Below, piece by piece: positions 39,100 to 46,634 of a stretch of DNA of 64,000 nt. Positions within the stretch are counted from its first letter, which is position 1. Every line of letters begins with the position of its first letter. The position numbers and the translations under genes were made by a program. The notes under the pieces are model-generated. The model worked only from the letters and a program-made list of their open reading frames with translations, was not told where the DNA came from and did no database searches. This DNA is from Chiayiivirga flava (GTDB lineage: Bacteria; Pseudomonadota; Gammaproteobacteria; Xanthomonadales; Xanthomonadaceae): contig NZ_JACHHP010000002.1 in the NCBI RefSeq assembly GCF_014202825.1, positions 930,001-994,000 of the forward strand, given 5' to 3'.

Positions 39100-40466
39100 C
39101 ACCCCAACCCGATCGCCGCATCCTTGTGGTCCTTCAGCCGCTTCTCGAGGTAGTGGATGTTCATCCCCCCGCTCTGGAACCCGGCGTCGGCCATGATGCG
39201 CTGCTGCAGCGGGATGTTGGTCTTGATCCCGTCGACCACCATCTCCGACAGCGCCACGCGCATGCGGGCGATCGCCTGCTCGCGCGTGGCGCCGTGCACG
39301 ATCAGCTTGCCGATCATCGAATCGTAGTTCGGCGGCACGCGGTAGCCTTCGTAGATGTGGCTGTCCACGCGCACGCCGGGGCCGCCGGGCGGGTGGTAGT
39401 GCCTGATCAGGCCGGGCGAGGGCAGGAAGGTGTCCGGATCCTCCGCGTTCACGCGGCACTCGATGGCATGGCCGCGCAGCACGATGTCGTCCTGCGTGAT
39501 GGAGAGCTTCTCGCCGCCGGCGATCAGCAGCTGCTCGCGCACGAGGTCGACGCCGGTGATGCGCTCGGTCACCGGATGCTCGACCTGGATGCGCGTGTTC
39601 ATCTCGATGAAGTAGAACCGGCCGTCCTCGAACAGGAATTCGAAGGTGCCCGCGCCGCGGTAGCCGATGCGGATGCAGGCGTCGACGCAGACCTTGCCGA
39701 TCTGCGCGCGCAGCTGCGGCGTGATGCCCGGCGCCGGCGCTTCCTCCACCACCTTCTGGTGGCGGCGCTGCATCGAGCAGTCGCGCTCGCCCAGATGGAT
39801 CGCGTTGCCCTGGCCGTCGGCCAGCACCTGGATCTCGATGTGACGGGGGTTCTCCAGGAATTTTTCCATGTAGACCTGGTCGTTGCCGAACGCGGCCTTG
39901 GCTTCCGCCTTGGTCGTCGTGATCGCGCTCATCAGCGCCATCTCGGTGTGCACCACGCGCATGCCGCGTCCGCCGCCGCCGCCGGCCGCCTTCACGATCA
40001 CCGGATAGCCGATCTCGCGCGCGATGCGGGTGTTCTCGGTCACGTCGTCGCCAAGCGGACCGCCCGAGCCCGGCACGCAGGGCACGCCCGCGGCCTTCAT
40101 CGCGCGGATCGCTTCCACCTTGTCGCCCATCAGCCGGATGGTGTCGGCGCGCGGGCCGATGAAGACGAAGCCGGACTTCTCCACGCGTTCGGCAAAATCG
40201 GCGTTCTCGGACAGGAACCCATAGCCCGGATGGATCGCCTGCGCATCCGTCACCTCGGCCGCGGCGATGATCGCCGGGATGTTGAGGTAGCTTTCGGGCG
40301 ACGGCGCCGGGCCGATGCAGACCGATTCGTCCGCCATCGCCACGTGCTTGAGGTTGCGATCGACGGTGCTGTGCACCGCCACCGTCTTGATGCCCAGCGC
40401 ATGGCACGCACGCAGGATGCGCAGCGCGATTTCGCCGCGGTTGGCGATGACGACCTTGTCCAGCAT
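39099..40466 (-). CDS. accC: Acetyl-CoA carboxylase, biotin carboxylase subunit
   Basis: 455 aa, full length. N-terminal [12 protein letters not shown], the Gly-rich ATP loop [12 protein letters not shown], the catalytic [14 protein letters not shown] and the C-terminal RMRVAL block are intact. It carboxylates the biotin of AccB with bicarbonate and ATP, the first step of fatty acid synthesis. It belongs to the minus-strand run aroQ-accB-(98-aa gene)-accC-DUF1902. The 31-base gap to the preceding small gene carries GGACTTCCCATC just before the ATG. Confidence 0.98.
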   Translation of the reverse strand: MLDKVVIANRGEIALRILRACHALGIKTVAVHSTVDRNLKHVAMADESVCIGPAPSPESYLNIPAIIAAAEVTDAQAIHPGYGFLSENADFAERVEKSGFVFIGPRADTIRLMGDKVEAIRAMKAAGVPCVPGSGGPLGDDVTENTRIAREIGYPVIVKAAGGGGGRGMRVVHTEMALMSAITTTKAEAKAAFGNDQVYMEKFLENPRHIEIQVLADGQGNAIHLGERDCSMQRRHQKVVEEAPAPGITPQLRAQIGKVCVDACIRIGYRGAGTFEFLFEDGRFYFIEMNTRIQVEHPVTERITGVDLVREQLLIAGGEKLSITQDDIVLRGHAIECRVNAEDPDTFLPSPGLIRHYHPPGGPGVRVDSHIYEGYRVPPNYDSMIGKLIVHGATREQAIARMRVALSEMVVDGIKTNIPLQQRIMADAGFQSGGMNIHYLEKRLKDHKDAAIGLG

Positions 40467-40497
40467 GATGGGAAGTCCTGTAGTTCTGCGGCGCGGG

Positions 40498-40794
40498 TCA
40501 GCGCGCGGTCATGGGCAGTCGGAACCAAACGCGGATCACCTGCACGCGCTGGGTGCCGACTTCGAACATGCCGATGCTGACCTGCATGTTGTCGGTGAAT
40601 TGCGGATCGCTGCCGCTGCGTTCGCCCACGGCGCCTTCGGGCAGCAGCACGGTCTCGACGTTGATCACGTCGATGTTCTCCGACGCCACCCACTGCTGCG
40701 CGCGCGCGAGCACCGCGCTCATCGGCTCGATGCGGCGGGTCAGCGCGAAGGTGCGGGTTGCGTCTTGCGGCACGAAGTCGCGATAGGCGAACAC
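40498..40794 (-). CDS. Unknown 98-aa protein between accB and accC
   Basis: 98 aa from a GTG seven bases after the accB stop. No signal peptide or membrane helix. The middle reads [18 protein letters not shown], then an acidic/polar loop with a GDP turn, and ends with a strand-like [11 protein letters not shown]. This resembles a small alpha+beta fold but I recognise no family. The intergenic spacing, the coding-like third-position G+C and its co-orientation argue that it is real. An internal ATG at 40722 is an alternative start. In most relatives accB and accC are adjacent, so it is either a lineage-specific insertion or an accessory factor. Confidence 0.65.
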   Translation of the reverse strand: MFAYRDFVPQDATRTFALTRRIEPMSAVLARAQQWVASENIDVINVETVLLPEGAVGERSGSDPQFTDNMQVSIGMFEVGTQRVQVIRVWFRLPMTAR

Positions 40795-40801
40795 GGTACG
40801 A

Positions 40802-41269
40802 TCAACCGATCACGAACAGCGGTTCGTCGAATTCCACGGGCTGGCCGCTGGTGCCGAGGATGGCGACGACGGTGCCGCTGACGTCGGCCTCGATCGGGTT
40901 GAACATCTTCATCGCCTCGATGATGCCGAGGGTGTCGCCGGCCTTGACGCTCTGGCCCACCTTCACGAAGGCGGGCGCGTCGGGGTTGGGCGAGGCGTAG
41001 AAGGTGCCGACCATCGGCGAGCGCTGCACGTGGCCTTCGGGCAGGTCGCCGCGGCCGCCCGGGGCGTCGGAGGCGGCGGCGGGCGCCGCGGCCGGCGCGG
41101 CGGCACGCGGGGTGTCGGCGTGGACCGGGGCCTGGGCGTAGACCATCTGCGGGGCGCCGTGGCCGCCGCGCGAGAGGCGCACCGACTCCTCGCCCTCCTT
41201 GATCTCGATCTCGGTGAGGTTCGACTCTTCGAGCAGATCGATGAGCTTCTTGATCTTGCGCAGGTCCAT
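40802..41269 (-). CDS. accB: Acetyl-CoA carboxylase biotin carboxyl carrier protein
   Basis: 155 aa. An N-terminal helical segment [13 protein letters not shown], an Ala/Pro-rich flexible linker (residues 50-75) and the biotinyl domain with EAMKM (biotinylated Lys121) and the thumb-bearing [13 protein letters not shown]. It carries carboxybiotin between AccC and AccA/AccD. It starts 69 bases after aroQ; the aroQ-accB-accC order is widespread. Confidence 0.97.
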   Translation of the reverse strand: MDLRKIKKLIDLLEESNLTEIEIKEGEESVRLSRGGHGAPQMVYAQAPVHADTPRAAAPAAAPAAASDAPGGRGDLPEGHVQRSPMVGTFYASPNPDAPAFVKVGQSVKAGDTLGIIEAMKMFNPIEADVSGTVVAILGTSGQPVEFDEPLFVIG

Positions 41270-41338
41270 GGTGGCTTCCTTCGTCGGATGCGCGTTCCTC
41301 GGCGGGAACGTCGGGTGTGAGCGGGGTATGTGGGCGGG

Positions 41339-41788
41339 TCAGTGCGTTTCGGCGGTCAGGCGTTTCATCGCCATGTCGAGCGCGAAGCGGTAGCCGTCGG
41401 CGCCGAAACCGCAGACCACGCCGACCGCGATGTCGGAAAAGTACGAGACGTGACGGAACGGTTCGCGCGCGTGCGGGTTGGACAGGTGCACCTCGTAGAA
41501 CGGAATCCCGACGGCGGCGAAGGCATCGCGCAGCGCGACGCTGGTGTGGGTGTAGCCGCCGGGGTTGATCACCATGGCGCCGGTGCCGTCCAGGCGCGCG
41601 GCCTGCACGCGGTCGATCAGCACGTGTTCGGCGTTGGCCTGGAGGCAGTCGAGCGTGTGCCCGGCGGCACGCGCCTGGGCGCGCAGGGAGGCGTCAATCT
41701 GGTCGAGCGTGGTGTGGCCGTAGATGGCCGGCTCACGCATGCCGAGCAGGTTGAGATTGGGTCCGTGCAGGACGAGCAGCTTGGCCAA
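41339..41788 (-). CDS. aroQ: 3-dehydroquinate dehydratase, type II
   Basis: 149 aa from TTG at 41788, which has GGAGG seven bases upstream and gives [13 protein letters not shown] at the normal distance. Active-site features are Arg18 and Tyr23 (GMREPAIYG), [13 protein letters not shown], the catalytic His in EVHLSNPH, and the GFGADGY loop. It dehydrates 3-dehydroquinate in the shikimate pathway as a dodecamer. It is the first gene of the accB/accC run. Confidence 0.95.
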   Translation of the reverse strand: MAKLLVLHGPNLNLLGMREPAIYGHTTLDQIDASLRAQARAAGHTLDCLQANAEHVLIDRVQAARLDGTGAMVINPGGYTHTSVALRDAFAAVGIPFYEVHLSNPHAREPFRHVSYFSDIAVGVVCGFGADGYRFALDMAMKRLTAETH

Positions 41789-41910
41789 CGGGCACCTCCG
41801 CAAGGCCGCGAAGTGTGGCGGCGGGAGGCAGGCTTGTCCAGCCGTTCGCGGTGGGATCGGCGACGTTCGGCGATTTAATCGGGTGTTTGAAAATTTCGTG
41901 CGGTTCGGGG

Positions 41911-42072
41911 GGCACCCCCTTCCGCCTGCCGGCACCTTCCCCCGCAAGCGGGAGAAGGGATGTTTCGATTCGGGCATGGATACTCGTGGGCGTCGCCGAA
42001 CCACGGAGCTTCATCGAGGGAGTCCTTCTCCCGCACCGCGGGGGAAGGTGCCGGCAGGCGGAAGGGGGGTGC
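41911..42072. repeat. Large palindromic intergenic repeat, copy 2
   Basis: A left arm (about 41911-41960, GGCACCCCCTTCCGCCTGCC to GCGGGAGAAGGGA) and a right arm (about 42023-42072) are reverse complements over about 48 bases with few mismatches. The 62-base centre is unlike that of copy 1 at 5442-5630. It fills the space between mgtE and aroQ (41789-42104), where no gene is seen. It may also end transcription of mgtE. Confidence 0.75.
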
Positions 42073-42104
42073 ACGCTCGGCGCGGCACGCAGGCGATCCC
42101 GCAC

Positions 42105-43322
42105 TCAAGCCAGGAGCAACGCCGCCAACCCCAGAAACACCCCCATGCTGCTGATGTCGGTAATGGTGCTCAGGAAGATGCCCGATGCCGTCGCCGGATC
42201 GGCGCCCATGCGCCGCATCACGATCGGGATCGTTGCGCCCGCGATGCCCGACAGTGCGCAGCACAGAGCCATCGCCGCCGTCGTGACCGCGCCCAGCCAG
42301 ACCGGGTCGGCCACGGTCTGGCCGCGCGAGGCGAAGTACATGCCCACGCCCGCGACGACGCCGGTGACCAGCCCGTTCAACAGCCCCAGCCAGGCCTCCT
42401 TGCCGACCAGCCGCAGCTTGGACATGCCGCGCAACTCGCCGAGCGTCATGCCGCGCAGGGTCACCGCGAGCGATTGCGCGCCGAGGTTGCCGCATTGCCC
42501 GGCAAGCACCGGCAGGAAGGTCGCGAGCACCACCAGCTGGTTGATCGTGCTTTCGAAGAATCCGACCACGGCCGCCGCGAGGAACACCGTCAGCAGGTTG
42601 ATCAGCAGCCACGGATGGCGGAAGCGGAAACTGCGCGACCAGGGTGTCGCGAGGCGCTCTTCCTTCTCCACGCCCACCATCGAGCCCGCCTGCGCGGAGA
42701 TTTCGAAGGCCTGCTGTTCGAACAGGGTCTGGCCCTTGACCACGCCCAGCAGGTGGCCGGCGTCGTCGCACACCGGGTACACCGGATAGTGGCGCTTCAC
42801 GACTTCGCGCATCGCATCGACGAACGGTTGCTGCGGCCGCAGCGAGAACGGCTCGCGCAGCATGATCTGGTCCAGCGTCTGGTTCGGATCGGCAAACACC
42901 AGTTCGCGGAACGCCACCACGCCCACCAGCCGGCCGGCGGGCTCGATGACGAACACGTACGTCACCATGCGCTGCTTGACGATTTCGCGCAGCGCCTCGA
43001 TCACGCTGCCGACGCTCGCGCCGGTGGCGAACACCGCCGGCGGACGCTCCATCAGACGGCCGACCGTGTTTTCCGCAAAGGTGTGGCCGACCAGCCACAG
43101 TGGTTCGAGCCCGAACGGCGTTGCCCTGGCGATGCGCTCGCGCCGCTCCGGCGCGAACTCCTCGAGGATCTCGACCGCGTGGCCGATGTGCAGGCGCGCC
43201 AGCAGCGCGGCGATCGCGGCATCGTCGCGCGGCGCCAGCAGTTCGGCGGCGCTTTTGGGATCGAGCCGGTTCACGCGGGACAGCAGCGGATCGGCAGGTT
43301 CCAGCGGGGCAGCGGTGGACAT
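42105..43322 (-). CDS. mgtE: Magnesium transporter MgtE
   Basis: 405 aa. A short MgtE N-terminal domain (about residues 20-110) is followed by two CBS domains (about 118-240) and a five-helix pore domain containing GQCGNLGAQSL and PVLAGQ, with the final ALSGIAGATIPIVMRRMGAD segment. In known MgtE, Mg2+ bound between the N and CBS domains shuts the channel. The ATG at 43322 has no strong ribosome site; a longer GTG/ATG form is possible. It lies alone, divergent from the beta-helix gene over 140 bases. Confidence 0.92.
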   Translation of the reverse strand: MSTAAPLEPADPLLSRVNRLDPKSAAELLAPRDDAAIAALLARLHIGHAVEILEEFAPERRERIARATPFGLEPLWLVGHTFAENTVGRLMERPPAVFATGASVGSVIEALREIVKQRMVTYVFVIEPAGRLVGVVAFRELVFADPNQTLDQIMLREPFSLRPQQPFVDAMREVVKRHYPVYPVCDDAGHLLGVVKGQTLFEQQAFEISAQAGSMVGVEKEERLATPWSRSFRFRHPWLLINLLTVFLAAAVVGFFESTINQLVVLATFLPVLAGQCGNLGAQSLAVTLRGMTLGELRGMSKLRLVGKEAWLGLLNGLVTGVVAGVGMYFASRGQTVADPVWLGAVTTAAMALCCALSGIAGATIPIVMRRMGADPATASGIFLSTITDISSMGVFLGLAALLLA

Positions 43323-43421
43323 CGTGCCGGCGTCCTCTCGGGTGGATGGCGAATTTACCCGATGTGGCCGATCCCGCACATGCCGACCGGCGCTCGTCGA
43401 GATGTCGCATGCCGCGGCGGC

Positions 43422-43429
43422 ACGGCGTT
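43422..43429 (+). promoter_or_regulatory. ACGGCGTT box, candidate ECF-dependent promoter element (copy 1)
   Basis: ACGGCGTT ends 33 bases before the ATG of the first beta-helix gene. The same octamer ends 32 bases before the ATG of its paralogue at 55788, and the bases between share GTCC and GGTC/AGTC segments. Conserved position in two otherwise diverged upstream regions suggests a promoter element for the adjacent sigma factors. The evidence is thin, because descent from a common duplicated upstream region would look the same. Confidence 0.3.
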
Positions 43430-43462
43430 GACCGGATCTCTGTCCATCGCGAGGTCTCCGTC

Positions 43463-45787
43463 ATGCCCATGTGCACCCGCGTCACCGCGGCCGCCCTGCT
43501 TTGTCTTGCCGCAGCATCCGTGGGCGCCGGCGTCATTTCGCCGGTCAATCCGTGGACGGTGGGAACCGGGATCGAATGCGAATTCGGCAGCATCCAGTCG
43601 GCGCTCGACGCGGCCGCGAGTGCGCCCGGACCGCAGACGATCCGGGTCACCCGCCTGCTGACCTATACGAACCAGGCGCTGCTGGTGAACGATGTCGACA
43701 GCGTGGCGATCGAGGGCGGCTACGCCGGCTGCTTTTCCGCGCGCGATGGCGAGCGCACGGCGCTGGACGGAGGCACGTCGCAGCCGGCCGTGCGCGTGAC
43801 GGGTCCGGGCAACGTCACGTTGCGGCAACTGGACATCGGCGTGCGCGGCGTGTCGCACACCGGGGCCGGCACGCTCGCGCTGGAAAACGTGCGGTTGCAC
43901 GGCGTCAACGCGAGCGCCGCCGCGGTGTCGGTCACGGGCACAGGCGCGCTCTCGGTCGCGGAAAGCGTCATCGAAGGCAATGCCGGAGGCGGTGTGCTGT
44001 CGAACACGACCGGCGCCGTGTCCATCGCGCTGACAACGATCGCCGGACAGGGCGCATACGGGCTCCGGGTGCAGGAGAGCGGCGGCGTGCTGCTGGCCGG
44101 ACTGCAGGTGATCGGCAACGGACTGGTCAACATCGACATGGCGGGAACGGGCGCCTTGCGCATCGTCGATTCGGTGGTCGAAGATGCGCAACGCGGCATC
44201 CAGCACGCCGGATCGGGGCGTCTCGACCTGACCGCCGTGCGTGTGGCGCACCACGGAACGGGTGCGAGTTGCGTCCCCGGCAACAGCGGTAACGGAGGCA
44301 TGTCCATCGACGGCACCGGCGGCGACGCCGTGCTCGCCGAGGTGGAGATCGTCGACAACTGCGGCTTCCGCGGCGGTGGCCTGCGCGTTGCGGGGGACCG
44401 ACTGGTGCGGATCCGCGACAGCCGCATCGCCGGCAACACCGCGACCGACGGCGGCGGCATCGCCATCGGCAGCAGCGACGAGACGGTCGGGCCGCGCGTG
44501 CACCTGGAGGCCGACGCGATCGTCGAAGACAACGCGGCGGAGTCCGGTGGCGGCATCCGTCTCGAACGGGCCGCTCTCGACATGACGCAGGCGCCGCGTC
44601 ACGCGATCCGCAACAACAGCGCGACGCGCGAAGGCGGCGGGATGCTGGTGATCGACGGCACGGTCGCGATCGGGTCCGGCCAGCCCGGTGGCAGCATCGC
44701 CGGAAACCATGCGGAGACCGGCGGTGGCGGCGTGTATCTGTCCGGGCGATCCGATCTGCGTCTCTACACCACCGATGGCGCGGTGCCGGCGGGCATCGTC
44801 GGCAACAGCGTGGGGGGGAACGCGCTGGGCGGCGGCATTTCCGCCTATCCCTACGGCGGCAGCATCCGGATCTTCGTCTTCGACGCGCGCATCGTGGACA
44901 ACGATGCGCCGGTCGGCGGCGGCGTCACCATGGTGGCATTCGGGTCCGGGACGGGCGCCGCGTTCTGCATGGGCACCGCGCGCCGTGCCGGTGGCGCTTG
45001 CGCGGATTTCGACGGCGGCGACCTCCCGCCGGACGCACGCGCCTGCGCCGATCCGGCCCAATGCAATCTGATCGCGGGCAACCGCGGCGAAGGTGTGTTC
45101 GGCGGCGCGGCGCTGTTCCGTGCCGCAGACAACACGGCCGACCCGGTACCGATGCGCATCGTCGGTGCGCGTGTGGTCGGGAATGTCGGGCGCTCGGTGC
45201 TGACCTCGATGCCCGCCGACGCCGTGAGCGGTCCGCCGGACGGCAACGTCGAGATCCTCGACAGCATCCTCGCCGGCAACACGGCCACCAACGCGCTGCT
45301 CGACAGTGCGCCGCCCGGCGTCGTCAACTTCCCGCCCGATGCCGCATTCGCGATGGGACCGGTCCGCATCGAACGCAGCACCATCGCCGGCAACGGCATC
45401 GGCACCGACTACGTGATCGGCAAGCGCCTCGATCTGCACGTGATCGAAAGCATCGTGTACCAGCCGTTCCTGTCGGTGCACGCAGGCAATGCCGCCGGTA
45501 TCGACGCGCGCAGCGTGATCGTCGAGAACGGCGCGGGCCTGCCGGTGCGCGCCGACATCGTGCGTGCCGATCCGCTGCTGACCGACGCCGCGAACGGCGA
45601 CGTGCGCCCGCTGCCCGGCTCGCCCGCGCTCGATTTCTCCGACCTGGGCAGCGGCGGCTTCGATGTGGACGGGATCCCGCGCGGCCAGGACGCGCCCGGG
45701 GCCCCGACGCGCTTCGGCCTGCGCGATCTGGGCGCGCACGAACTCGGTGCCGCGCGGCTGTTCGCCGACGATTTCGAAGGAAACTGA
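43463..45787 (+). CDS. Secreted right-handed beta-helix protein with F-A-D-D-F-E tail (cassette 1)
   Basis: 774 aa. The Sec signal ends near residue 22 (SVGAG). From residue 60 on the chain is a series of parallel beta-helix coils, rich in I-x-x-N-x-A-x-x-G-G-G-I/V and asparagine ladders, like pectate-lyase-type and autotransporter-type helices. No catalytic cluster is visible. Two Cys-rich loops (CMGTARRAGGAC, CADPAQC) interrupt the coils. The protein ends RLFADDFEGN. The N-terminal 100 residues align with the protein at 55788 (for example IQSALDAAASAPGPQTIRV against LQAAVDAAAANPGPDTVRI). It precedes a sigma factor by 77 bases and is probably secreted or surface-attached, perhaps as an adhesin or glycan binder. 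Confidence 0.75.
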   Translation: MPMCTRVTAAALLCLAAASVGAGVISPVNPWTVGTGIECEFGSIQSALDAAASAPGPQTIRVTRLLTYTNQALLVNDVDSVAIEGGYAGCFSARDGERTALDGGTSQPAVRVTGPGNVTLRQLDIGVRGVSHTGAGTLALENVRLHGVNASAAAVSVTGTGALSVAESVIEGNAGGGVLSNTTGAVSIALTTIAGQGAYGLRVQESGGVLLAGLQVIGNGLVNIDMAGTGALRIVDSVVEDAQRGIQHAGSGRLDLTAVRVAHHGTGASCVPGNSGNGGMSIDGTGGDAVLAEVEIVDNCGFRGGGLRVAGDRLVRIRDSRIAGNTATDGGGIAIGSSDETVGPRVHLEADAIVEDNAAESGGGIRLERAALDMTQAPRHAIRNNSATREGGGMLVIDGTVAIGSGQPGGSIAGNHAETGGGGVYLSGRSDLRLYTTDGAVPAGIVGNSVGGNALGGGISAYPYGGSIRIFVFDARIVDNDAPVGGGVTMVAFGSGTGAAFCMGTARRAGGACADFDGGDLPPDARACADPAQCNLIAGNRGEGVFGGAALFRAADNTADPVPMRIVGARVVGNVGRSVLTSMPADAVSGPPDGNVEILDSILAGNTATNALLDSAPPGVVNFPPDAAFAMGPVRIERSTIAGNGIGTDYVIGKRLDLHVIESIVYQPFLSVHAGNAAGIDARSVIVENGAGLPVRADIVRADPLLTDAANGDVRPLPGSPALDFSDLGSGGFDVDGIPRGQDAPGAPTRFGLRDLGAHELGAARLFADDFEGN

Positions 45788-45864
45788 ATCGATGCGCGCG
45801 GCGGCGCGGCGGCACCGGTCCGGCGTACACTCGGGCCCGATCCCGGCCGCGAAGCCCGCCAGTG

Positions 45865-46413
45865 ATGTCGACCGATCTCGACGCGTCGTTGCCCGATGCC
45901 GCACCGGCGTCCGCCGACGCCCTGTTCGCGCTGGTCTACGACCGGCTCAAGGCGATGGCCGGCCAGCGCCTGGGCGCGCGCGGCCGCGGCCGCACGCTCG
46001 ACACCACCGAGCTCGTGCACGAGCTGTATCTGCGCGTGGGCCGCGGCCGCGACATGGAGTTCTCGCACCCGGCGAAGTTCTTCGCCTACGCCGCGCGCGC
46101 GATGCGGCATCTGCTCGCCGATCGCGCGCGCGACCGGCTGCGGCTCAAGGCCGGCGGCGACTGGCTGCGCGTCACGCTGCCCGACGACGGCGGCGAGCTT
46201 GCCGTGGCGAGCGCCGAACAGGCGCTGGCGCTGGACAGCGCCATCGCCGCGCTCGCCGCGGTCGATGCGCGCGCGGCGCAGGTGGTGGAGCTGCGCTATT
46301 TCGCCGGGCTGTCGCTGCAGCAGATCGCCGACGCCTTCGATCTCGCGCGCCGCACCGTGGACCGCGACTGGCAGTTCGCGCGCGCGTTCCTCAAGACCGA
46401 ACTGCGCGGCTAG
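45865..46413 (+). CDS. ECF-like sigma factor, TIGR02999/ECF43 type (cassette 1)
   Basis: 182 aa. Region 2 runs LFALVYDRLKAMAG, TTELVHELYLRVG, FFAYAARAMRHLLADRARDRL. Region 4 runs VVELRYFAGLSLQQIADAF, then ARRTVDRDWQFARAFLK as recognition helix. These are the marks of the TIGR02999 family. In the characterised ECF43 systems (EcfP/PknT of Vibrio, EcfK/PknS of Xanthomonas) the sigma factor is switched on by phosphorylation from a neighbouring transmembrane Ser/Thr kinase, with no anti-sigma factor. The kinase gene here begins 222 bases downstream. Confidence 0.9.
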   Translation: MSTDLDASLPDAAPASADALFALVYDRLKAMAGQRLGARGRGRTLDTTELVHELYLRVGRGRDMEFSHPAKFFAYAARAMRHLLADRARDRLRLKAGGDWLRVTLPDDGGELAVASAEQALALDSAIAALAAVDARAAQVVELRYFAGLSLQQIADAFDLARRTVDRDWQFARAFLKTELRG

Positions 46414-46634
46414 CGCCACGCCCGTGTCGCGCGCGCGTCCCGTCCGGCGTTCATCGGAGCACGTTTCCCGGCTCCGGTCCCGTCCATGCACCGCATCATC
46501 CGCGACGCTCTCGCCGTTCCGCCACGCCAACCGCGCCTGCGCGCGGCGGACATCGGCCCGGCCACGCCCCCGCCGCCCGTCCGCGCGGACGTCCGCGTGC
46601 CGCCGGGGCCGCCGCTTGTCCCGCCGCAACGCCA

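Noticed and set aside
39006-40580. Long plus-strand frame of over 500 codons opposite accC
   Set aside because: It mirrors accC codon structure in very G+C-rich DNA, is His/Ala/Arg-rich without any motif, and accC itself is unmistakable.
43850-44900. Recurrent GGCGGC runs in the beta-helix genes as a possible tandem or CRISPR-like repeat
   Set aside because: They are irregularly spaced codons for Gly-Gly-Gly-Ile turns inside a protein, with no fixed repeat and spacer lengths.
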